21,209 nucleotides of DNA from Pseudomonadota bacterium (GTDB lineage Bacteria; Myxococcota; Bradymonadia; UBA4248). The notes below the pieces were generated by a model. That model saw only the letters and a list, made by a program, of their open reading frames with translations. It did not search any database and was not told where the DNA came from. Where the stretch lies: assembly GCA_017613855.1 (NCBI GenBank), contig JAGACY010000345.1, positions 1 to 21,209 on the forward strand, given 5' to 3'. Each line of letters begins with the position of its first letter. The stretch's first letter is position 1. Positions 1-5,624 of the stretch are shown piece after piece. Position numbers and translations under genes: made by a program.

Positions 1-190
1 GTTCGAGAGGCGCCGATGGCGCTGACTCGAACGCCTTTCCCCCGAACCCCCTTGAACGGTATGATAAAATGAGAAGCCGAACGTGAAACGACATCGTGTC
101 GTACACGTTCGGGCGGCGACTTCGTGTCGCCGCTCACATGGGGAACACATACAGCCCACTCACAATCACTTAATATCAACGTTGGTTTAA
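1..190. repeat. Left terminal inverted repeat with three hairpins
   Basis: This stretch is the reverse complement of the window's other end (21021-21209). The outer 60 bases are identical, positions 61-75 are diverged, the hairpin core from about 76 to 137 is again identical, and the inner 50 bases are similar with one indel. It folds into three consecutive hairpins: 1-32 (GTTCGAG/CTCGAAC arms with an inner GGCGCC/GGCGCT stem), 77-112 (CCGAACGTG/CACGTTCGG with an inner ACGACA/TGTCGT stem) and 113-133 (GCGGCGAC/GTCGCCGC). No open reading frame or transposase lies inside or next to it. The likeliest reading is a multicopy intergenic repeat at which the assembly ended. A true mobile-element terminus is possible but unsupported. 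Confidence 0.85.
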
Positions 191-202
191 CAAAACCTTT
201 TT

Positions 203-431
203 AACAAACGGATTTGTTCGCAGCTAACGCTTCTCACTATCAAAATGCGGAATTCGGAATTCGGAATTCGGAATGAACGATGCATTCATAAGATGAATCC
301 TAAAGATCTGAAATATTACGAACTTCAGCTATTCAGTTTTGGCTTTGCAACACTCAATTCCGCATTCCGCATTCCGAATTCCGAATTAAATCTAACGCGA
401 AGGCCGTTAGACCTGAGCAAATCCGTTTGTT
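203..431. repeat. Heptamer-bounded repeat element A with outer inverted arms
   Basis: Inner boundaries are tandem 7-bp units: TCGGAAT-type repeats at 247-274 and their inverted counterpart (ATTCCGC/ATTCCGA units) at 356-390. Between them are about 80 bases of A+T-rich, non-coding sequence. Outside lies a second inverted repeat: AACAAACGGATTTG at 203-216 and its exact complement at 418-431, with CTAACG (224-229) and CGTTAG (405-410) also paired. A local hairpin, TCTAACG/CGTTAGA, sits at 391-411. Read on the minus strand, the 356-390 side resembles the elements at 7831 and 18697 (heptamers, then GGAATTG and a CAAA/AAACT motif). No gene is seen in 1-449; this element and the terminal repeat fill it. 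Confidence 0.7.
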
Positions 432-449
432 CATCATCCCCCCATAACT

Positions 450-1097
450 ATGCTTAAAATCTGCGAAATCTTCCACTCCATACAGGGCGAATCGTCCTTT
501 GCCGGCCAGCCGTGCACGTTTGTGCGCCTGACGGGATGCAATCTGCGGTGTATCTGGTGCGACACGAAATATGCCTATGATGAAGGCCGGCTGTACAGTA
601 TCGATGAGATTTTGTGCCAGGTTGAAGCCATTGGCTGCAGGCTGGTCGAAATTACGGGCGGCGAACCCATGTGCCAGGCGCCCGAAGTCTGCGAACTTAT
701 GGATCGTCTGATTCAACGCGGCTATACGGTTTTGCTCGAAACAAATGGATCCCGGCCACTCGAACAAGTGCCCGAACAGGTTCATCGCATCATCGATTTA
801 AAACCGCCCAAAAGCATGACCACACATGATAAAAAAGTATGGCAAAGTTATGCAGAAAACTGGCGAAATACCGATGAAATCAAGTGTGTTGTTGCCGACA
901 GAGAAGATTTTGAATGGTGTTTGCAAAAACTTTCTGAATACCAATTGTTCGGACGTGTTATAATCCACTTCTCGCCAGTTTGGGGCAAACTCAGCCCCGA
1001 GGTCTTGGCAGAGTGGATTTGCGCATCAAAACTGCCGATCCGGCTGAATCTGCAAATTCAGAAAGTGATTTGGAACCCAGAAAAACGCGGTGTTTAA
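450..1097 (+). CDS. queE: 7-carboxy-7-deazaguanine synthase QueE (radical SAM)
   Basis: QueE converts 6-carboxy-5,6,7,8-tetrahydropterin to 7-carboxy-7-deazaguanine, a step towards preQ0, queuosine and related 7-deazaguanines, in the cytoplasm. The 215-residue protein opens with the family signature [20 protein letters not shown] and has the radical-SAM cluster motif C30-x3-C34-x2-C37, followed by DTKYA. The ITGGEP motif near residue 68 and LLETNG further on fit the SAM-binding face of this small radical-SAM fold. Length is normal for QueE. The ATG at 450 has no obvious Shine-Dalgarno sequence (C-rich CATCCCCCCATAACT precedes it), but the N-terminal motif fixes this start. queD follows after 23 bases, so the two pathway genes are probably co-transcribed. 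Neither queC nor queF is in the window. Confidence 0.93.
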   Translation: MLKICEIFHSIQGESSFAGQPCTFVRLTGCNLRCIWCDTKYAYDEGRLYSIDEILCQVEAIGCRLVEITGGEPMCQAPEVCELMDRLIQRGYTVLLETNGSRPLEQVPEQVHRIIDLKPPKSMTTHDKKVWQSYAENWRNTDEIKCVVADREDFEWCLQKLSEYQLFGRVIIHFSPVWGKLSPEVLAEWICASKLPIRLNLQIQKVIWNPEKRGV

Positions 1098-1120
1098 CTG
1101 CTTTTTTTTCGAGGAGGCAC

Positions 1121-1483
1121 ATGGCGACAACGTTATCCAAAACATTTCGATTTGAAGCGGCTCACCGGCTGCCGCATGTTCCCGAGGGGCACAAATGCGG
1201 GCGTTTGCATGGGCACAGCTATCAGGTCGACGTCATCATCAAGGGTGAAGTCAATCCTGCAACCAGCATGGTCATTGATTTTGCAGAAATCACCAAAGCC
1301 TGGGAACCCATGCACAACGTGCTCGACCACTATTATCTGAATGAAATTGAAGGACTCGAAAATCCGACCTCCGAAGTTCTGGCACAGTGGATTTATGTGC
1401 GCATGAAACGGGAGCTTCCCTGTCTGTCTGCGATTTATGTTCATGAAACGTGCACATCAAGTGCTCGCTATGAAGAGGATTAA
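1121..1483 (+). CDS. queD: 6-carboxytetrahydropterin synthase QueD
   Basis: QueD converts 7,8-dihydroneopterin triphosphate to 6-carboxytetrahydropterin, the substrate of QueE encoded just upstream. The 120-residue product has the family's zinc ligands H15 (FEAAHRL) and H30/H32 (GRLHGHSY), the catalytic Cys26 in [10 protein letters not shown], the LDH motif (D69-H70) and the closing VHET (E109). Length matches QueD. The frame stays open upstream to 980 inside queE, but the ATG at 1121 is preceded by a strong GAGGAGG at 1111-1117, and the family's N-terminus ([13 protein letters not shown]) begins here, so 1121 is the start. Three bases separate its stop from the next gene. Confidence 0.94.
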   Translation: MATTLSKTFRFEAAHRLPHVPEGHKCGRLHGHSYQVDVIIKGEVNPATSMVIDFAEITKAWEPMHNVLDHYYLNEIEGLENPTSEVLAQWIYVRMKRELPCLSAIYVHETCTSSARYEED

Positions 1484-1486
1484 AAT

Positions 1487-2236
1487 ATGAAAGATGTTGT
1501 CGCTGTGATTCTGGCCGGTGGCCGCGGAAAACGCATGCATTCGATGCAGTGCAAAGCACTTCACAAGGTTGCAGACCGAACGATGCTCGACTGGACGCTG
1601 GATGCCTGCCAGCTGGCGGGAATTGAGAATATTATCGTCGTGGTGAGTGCGCACTCGGACGACATTCGCCAGCATTTGGCCCGCGATGGTCATGCACTGA
1701 ACATTGATATTGCAGTACAGAATGAACCGCTCGGGACGGCCGATGCAGCTGCAGCTGCCATGCCAAGAGTGCGCGAGCTCAACACGCGCTATGCTGTAAT
1801 TCTGCCGGGTGATTTACCCAATCTGCAGGCTTCGACGCTCAAAAAGATGATGCTTAAACGCGCGCAAAAACAGATTTTCTGCCTGACCGTAAACCGCGAT
1901 GAACCGGCAGCCTACGGACGCGTCATCCGCAACGAAGACGGCTCTGTAGCTCGCATTGTAGAGTTTAAAGACTGCACGCCGGATCAGATCTTTATCAAGG
2001 AAATCAACGTCGGCGTCTACAGCGTCCCAACGGCATTTCTCGAATCTGCATTGCCAAGAATCTCGAATGACAATGCCGCTCACGAATACTATCTCACAGA
2101 TATGATCGGAATCGCGAACGAGGATGGTATGCCGGTCATTCCTGTGGTTGCCGAAGATCCGGGTGAAGTCATGGGCGTCAATACACCGGACGAACTCGCA
2201 ACTGCTGAAGCATGGCGCCGCAAATTGAGCCTGTAA
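1487..2236 (+). CDS. GlmU-like NTP transferase (uridylyltransferase domain only)
   Basis: The 249-residue protein matches the N-terminal pyrophosphorylase domain of GlmU, which joins UTP and GlcNAc-1-phosphate to make UDP-GlcNAc. Visible motifs are ILAGGRGKRM (8-17, nucleotide-binding loop), the Lys in CKALHKV, QNEPLGTADA, PGDLPNL (metal-binding Asp), AYGRVIRNEDGSVARIVEFKD, EINVGVYSV and AAHEYYLTDMIGIA. GVNTPDELATAE closes the domain. The C-terminal left-handed beta-helix acetyltransferase half (about 200 residues in GlmU) is absent and is not found downstream, so the protein cannot make GlcNAc-1-P itself. It could be a stand-alone uridylyltransferase or act on another sugar phosphate. It starts 3 bases after queD and is probably translated from the same message; a terminator hairpin pair follows. 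Confidence 0.8.
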   Translation: MKDVVAVILAGGRGKRMHSMQCKALHKVADRTMLDWTLDACQLAGIENIIVVVSAHSDDIRQHLARDGHALNIDIAVQNEPLGTADAAAAAMPRVRELNTRYAVILPGDLPNLQASTLKKMMLKRAQKQIFCLTVNRDEPAAYGRVIRNEDGSVARIVEFKDCTPDQIFIKEINVGVYSVPTAFLESALPRISNDNAAHEYYLTDMIGIANEDGMPVIPVVAEDPGEVMGVNTPDELATAEAWRRKLSL

Positions 2237-2256
2237 TTCTGCCAAAACTATTTTTT

Positions 2257-2337
2257 GCGCGGCTATTGGCCTTTGGCCAATACGCCTGCGCACAATGCGG
2301 CTATCGGGGCCAAAAGCCCCGATACGCCGCATTTTTT
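2257..2337 (+). terminator. Paired bulged-hairpin terminator (locus 1)
   Basis: Two consecutive hairpins, 2257-2291 and 2296-2331, are followed by six T (2332-2337). Each has the form G/C arm-TAT-inner arm-loop-inner arm-ATA-C-G/C arm, with one unpaired C on the 3' side. The inner arms are TGGCC/GGCCA in the first and CGGGG/CCCCG in the second. It sits 20 bases after the queE-queD-transferase unit and should end that transcript. It is nearly identical to the pair at 5420-5504. Confidence 0.8.
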
Positions 2338-2575
2338 GTTTCGACATTCTCGGACACAGCATGAATCGTTACCTCTAAAAATCAGGTAATTTCATTGCAC
2401 GCTGCATAAAATTCTTCTAAATTTACTGCCGGATATCTTTTTTTTGCTGTTTATTATTTTTTACAAGCTTAATCATTAAGTTCTGTCACCGCATTAAACA
2501 TATTATTGCCGAGGTGAATGGACGTCTTTGTATTTCGGCTAAATACATAGCCGTTGCTTTCGAGGAGGGACGTGT
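2338..2575 (+). promoter_or_regulatory. A+T-rich upstream region of the 2576-5403 gene pair
   Basis: No gene is seen in this 238-base stretch. It is A+T-rich and probably holds the promoter for the next two genes. A possible -10 (TATTAT, 2501-2506) has no convincing -35 at the right distance. A perfect 6-bp hairpin, CGGCTA-AATACA-TAGCCG, lies at 2536-2553 in the presumed 5' leader, just ahead of a strong ribosome binding site GAGGAGGG (2562-2569). It matches no riboswitch class that I recognise. Confidence 0.35.
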
Positions 2576-3364
2576 ATGAAGAGTTCGATCAAAGTGATTC
2601 CTCTGGTCATTGCCGGCCTTTGGGCAGCATGCAACCTTTCGCCGGTGAGTGCGCAAGAATTCAATCTGGAACAGATGGTATTGGCCGGCAAAAAAGTTAA
2701 ACAGGTTCAATCTCCCAAAGATTATCAACTGTATCATGCCACAACGCCGATTGCCCCCAATAGCAGCCAGGGAGCATCCCATGGCCCGCTGCTCATGAAA
2801 CAAAGTGACGGCAAAATTCTGCAAGTCGCCGATGACATTATCTTTTCAACACTCTCTCCGGAAGGGAAAGTATTCTTCAGCGGTTCGGATCTTAAACTTT
2901 ATACCATCAATGCTGCAGGCAAAGCGGAACATATCGCGGACAATGTGAGTGCTGATTTTGCATTTGACAAAACGGGCAAGCAGATTCTCGTTTCACGTCC
3001 CACGGATTTTGTCAATTCAACCCTCGATATTCTTGGGGCAGACGGCAAACTGATTCGGCACGTTTTACCCGAAGGAAATTACTTTGTACCGACATTCACC
3101 CCGGATGGCAGTCAAATCCTGTTTGCATCGGGAGATTCGGGGATTGTCTCGTGGTATCTGGTCAATACCGATGGTTCCCATAAACGACAATTGACCAACA
3201 TAGGCATGGAATCGGGCAATATGACGGATGATTTTGTCCCCGTCATGAACGATCCGGAGAATTCAGGTTTTATCGACAATACGCATTTTAAGTACATGGA
3301 AGGTCCTGACACCTGGATTTTGGACATTACCACAGGCAAAGCCTTACGCGCAGACCAGAAATAA
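2576..3364 (+). CDS. Secreted TolB-like beta-propeller repeat protein
   Basis: A 262-residue exported protein of unknown specific role. Residues 1-26 form a signal peptide with a likely cleavage at VSA-QE. C19 follows LWAA, but this is a poor lipobox because Trp occupies -3, so signal peptidase I is favoured. The mature part has repeated strand-turn-strand units of the PD40/WD40-like type seen in TolB: STLSPEGKVFFSGSDLKLYTI (about 91-111), FAFDKTGKQILVSRP (128-142) and TFTPDGSQILFASGDSG...NTDGSHKRQLTN (173-208). That is too few blades for a full propeller, so it may be a partial or degenerate one. The start is supported by GAGGAGGG 6 bases upstream. The M23-peptidase gene follows after 11 bases, so the two are likely one operon of envelope proteins. 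Confidence 0.6.
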   Translation: MKSSIKVIPLVIAGLWAACNLSPVSAQEFNLEQMVLAGKKVKQVQSPKDYQLYHATTPIAPNSSQGASHGPLLMKQSDGKILQVADDIIFSTLSPEGKVFFSGSDLKLYTINAAGKAEHIADNVSADFAFDKTGKQILVSRPTDFVNSTLDILGADGKLIRHVLPEGNYFVPTFTPDGSQILFASGDSGIVSWYLVNTDGSHKRQLTNIGMESGNMTDDFVPVMNDPENSGFIDNTHFKYMEGPDTWILDITTGKALRADQK

Positions 3365-3375
3365 GGGGGTGAAAG

Positions 3376-5403
3376 ATGAAGAAGATAGATATTGCTCTGA
3401 TCGTGGCTTCCATGCTTGCACCTCTTGGATTAGCCGGCACAGCCGCAGCCCAGGATATGACGCTTGAGCGTTTCCCGCTGGATCTTTCCTCCTGCGGTGG
3501 TGCGTATGTATCTGCGCATTTTGATCACAGCGGCAAGGATTACCATTGCGGCAAGAATCGCTATAGCGGCCACAAGGGAACGGACTTTGCCCCCAAGGGA
3601 GGCGGCCCGTGCACCGTCGTGGCAGCAGCCCCCGGCGAAGTGGTTGCAACCGCTGACGGGAACTATGATGCCAATAAATCGTCCGACCCCTCAAAGAATA
3701 AATGCTGTGGCAGCGGCAGCGGATGCAGCTACGGCAACTATGTCAAAGTCAAGCAGGAAGACGGTACACATGTCGTCTATGCACACATGAAAAAGAATTC
3801 CCTCAAGGTCAAAAAAGGCGACAAAGTCACCTGCGGCCAGGCACTCGGCATTCAGGCAAGTTCCGGATGTTCCACGGGAACCCACCTGCACTTTGATATT
3901 TCTACCAATTCATCCTCAAGCAAGCGTTTCGATCCTTATCAGGGATCCTGCGGCACCGTTTCGGCGAGTCGCTGGGTTTCACAGGGAAATTACTGTCCAA
4001 GTTCGAAAGATCCTCAGCTTCCCGGTTCAGTCTGCCAGTGCAAACCTGCCTGCGATGGCAAAGCATGCGGTGATGACGGATGCGGTGGACAATGCGGTAC
4101 GTGTGCTGCCAACGAACAATGTAATAACGGAGCCTGCCAATGTGTGCCGCAATGCGAAGGCAAAGTCTGCGGTGAAGATGGATGCGGCGCACAATGCGGC
4201 ACCTGTGTTGACGGTCTTGCGTGCAACAGCGGCGCATGCGCATGCATGCCGACCGCAATAGAAAACGGCGGTACTTTTGGCGACATTGAAGCGGGTTCTG
4301 AAAATGAAACTATCGCAGTTGCACTCCAAAGCAACAATATTGCCGAAGGATGTCAAAGCGAACCGCCGATGTTCTGTCCGGATTGCCCAATTACACACCT
4401 GCAGGCTGCACGCATGGTCGGCAACGCACTGACGCTCAGCCCCGGCGAAACATGCACCGATCCCTACCCCGATATTACAGAAGCGACCGTTGGCATTGAA
4501 AACTGCAGCATCATTGCACAACTCAAAGAGATGGGCGTTATCCTGAGTACCGATGAGAACTTCAGCCCCAACGATTATACGACTCGCGCCGCTGCCGCTG
4601 CATTACTGACGAATGCGTTCTATAACGCAGCCGAATTCACCTCGGTACCAGCCACATTCACGGATGTCGCCCCCACAGATTGGTATTTCCCGCATGTCGA
4701 AGCACTCGCCCGAAAATGCATCACGATGGGATGTTCTGATACCGAATTCTGCCCGAACAAAACCATCCCTCGAATGGCTTTCGCAACACTTCTGGCGCGT
4801 ATCAAAGGTTACGTGACCGCCACAAACTGCCTGCAAACCATCGATTGCGAGACAAATGACAACTGTACACCTGAAAAATTCTGCCTTAGCAATCAGTGCG
4901 TCGAATGCGATACGACAGAGGCCATCTGTCTTGAAAATACCGCGAAGAAATGTGTCGATCATTTCTACCAATACACAGAATGCACGGGTAAAGATACCTG
5001 CGTCGATGGGGAGTGTGTCGAAACCCTCGAATGCCTCGATACCGAAGAACCCACCTGTGAAGGCGATAACGTCAAGACCTGTGTCGATGGCAAATATTCC
5101 GAGACCAGTTGTGACGGAACCTGCCAGGATGGCCAATGCGTGGAGTGCTCAAATGCATTTACGCCCGTTTGCCAGGATGGAGCTGTCAAATCCTGTAAAA
5201 AGAACAAATTCAAATTCACGGAATGCGAAGAAGGCCAGATTTGCTCAGAAGGTGAGTGTGTGGAAGATAAGAATTCACGCACATTTGTAGAAAGCAGCTG
5301 TTCTGCAAATCTGCAGACGAACTCAGGGTCAACGGCACCGGTTTGGCTGGCCATAGCCGGTCTTATGGGCCTCCTGGGCATTCGCAGACGACGTCGTTCC
5401 TGA
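3376..5403 (+). CDS. Secreted M23 peptidase with Cys-rich modules, SLH domains and MYXO-CTERM-like tail
   Basis: A 675-residue cell-surface protein. Domains in order: signal peptide (1-25, cut near AAA-QD); a LytM/M23 metallopeptidase domain (about 40-200) with the zinc motifs GHKGTD (H66, D70) and GTHLHF (H170, H172) and YAHM (H137), which would cut peptidoglycan cross-bridges; two tandem Cys-rich modules, C-D/E-GK-x-CG-x-DGCG-x-QCGTC, at about 220-255 and 256-290; degenerate S-layer-homology segments (about 340-418 and 425-478, including FTDVAPTDWYFPHVEALA); and three Cys-rich repeats (about 485-630) ending in GECVE or GQCVE. It ends in a hydrophobic helix (655-669) followed by RRRRRS, like MYXO-CTERM/GlyGly-CTERM sorting tails, with a Cys at 642 before it. 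The start has AAGGGGGTGA immediately upstream. Disulphide bonding in the periplasm or outside is expected. Confidence 0.82.
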   Translation: MKKIDIALIVASMLAPLGLAGTAAAQDMTLERFPLDLSSCGGAYVSAHFDHSGKDYHCGKNRYSGHKGTDFAPKGGGPCTVVAAAPGEVVATADGNYDANKSSDPSKNKCCGSGSGCSYGNYVKVKQEDGTHVVYAHMKKNSLKVKKGDKVTCGQALGIQASSGCSTGTHLHFDISTNSSSSKRFDPYQGSCGTVSASRWVSQGNYCPSSKDPQLPGSVCQCKPACDGKACGDDGCGGQCGTCAANEQCNNGACQCVPQCEGKVCGEDGCGAQCGTCVDGLACNSGACACMPTAIENGGTFGDIEAGSENETIAVALQSNNIAEGCQSEPPMFCPDCPITHLQAARMVGNALTLSPGETCTDPYPDITEATVGIENCSIIAQLKEMGVILSTDENFSPNDYTTRAAAAALLTNAFYNAAEFTSVPATFTDVAPTDWYFPHVEALARKCITMGCSDTEFCPNKTIPRMAFATLLARIKGYVTATNCLQTIDCETNDNCTPEKFCLSNQCVECDTTEAICLENTAKKCVDHFYQYTECTGKDTCVDGECVETLECLDTEEPTCEGDNVKTCVDGKYSETSCDGTCQDGQCVECSNAFTPVCQDGAVKSCKKNKFKFTECEEGQICSEGECVEDKNSRTFVESSCSANLQTNSGSTAPVWLAIAGLMGLLGIRRRRRS

Positions 5404-5419
5404 TTTATCTGTTTTGGAT

Positions 5420-5504
5420 GCGCGGCTATTGGCCTTTGGACCAATACGCCTGCGCCTGCTGCGGCTATCGGGGACTATCGCCCCGATACGCCGCAGTTTT
5501 TTTT
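5420..5504 (+). terminator. Paired bulged-hairpin terminator (locus 2)
   Basis: Hairpins at 5420-5455 and 5459-5496 are followed by eight T (5497-5504), 16 bases after the M23 gene stops. The design and most bases match the pair at 2257-2337: the first hairpin differs by one inserted A in the loop, and the second has a changed loop with the same CGGGG/CCCCG inner arm. It probably terminates the 2576-5403 transcript. Confidence 0.8.
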
Positions 5505-5523
5505 GAGGCCTTGCACCCTCAAA

Positions 5524-5599
5524 GGCGTGGCGTATGGAGGCGCAGCCGAAATAGCCACGCGGGGGTAGCGGCGTATTTCGGCTGCGCCGAAAAAGCCGC
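5524..5599 (-). repeat. Paired bulged hairpins, minus orientation (locus 3)
   Basis: Read on the minus strand, two hairpins follow the same plan: 5599-5568 (GCGGC-TTT-TCGGC...GCCGA-ATA-C-GCCGC, TAT changed to TTT) and 5560-5524 (GCGTGGC-TAT...ATA-C-GCCACGC). They point away from the minus-strand regulator ending at 5625, so they occupy the 3' side of that gene as locus 2 does for the gene on the other strand. A perfect 15-bp stem can also form across the two units, GGCGCAGCCGAAATA at 5539-5553 with its complement at 5574-5588. Confidence 0.7.
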
Positions 5600-5601
5600 G
5601 A

Positions 5602-5617
5602 AGGGGGCTTGCCCCCT
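5602..5617 (-). terminator. Stem-loop after the minus-strand regulator
   Basis: A 7-bp G/C stem AGGGGGC/GCCCCCT with a two-base centre lies 8 bases past the regulator's stop. On the minus strand it is followed by TTCGCGGCTTTTTC, whose T-run begins 8 bases after the stem and belongs to the neighbouring hairpin pair. It is probably part of a composite terminator; a stand-alone role is less certain. Confidence 0.5.
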
Positions 5618-5624
5618 CACAAAA

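Noticed and set aside
245..390. Tandem heptamers as a possible CRISPR array
   Set aside because: The units are contiguous 7-mers without spacers, and no cas genes are present.
391..413. Integron attC-like core motifs (RYYYAAC at 389-396 and GTTRRRY at 406-412)
   Set aside because: The two motifs are only about 10 bases apart with no L-box structure, far shorter than any attC site; they are part of the inverted arms of element A.
980..1120. N-terminal extension of QueD starting inside queE
   Set aside because: The extension has no family match and overlaps queE; GAGGAGG and the conserved N-terminus place the start at 1121.
2536..2553. Leader hairpin before the 2576 gene as a riboswitch
   Set aside because: A single 6-bp stem with no conserved core of c-di-GMP, preQ1, SAM or cobalamin classes; too little to call a ligand-binding RNA.
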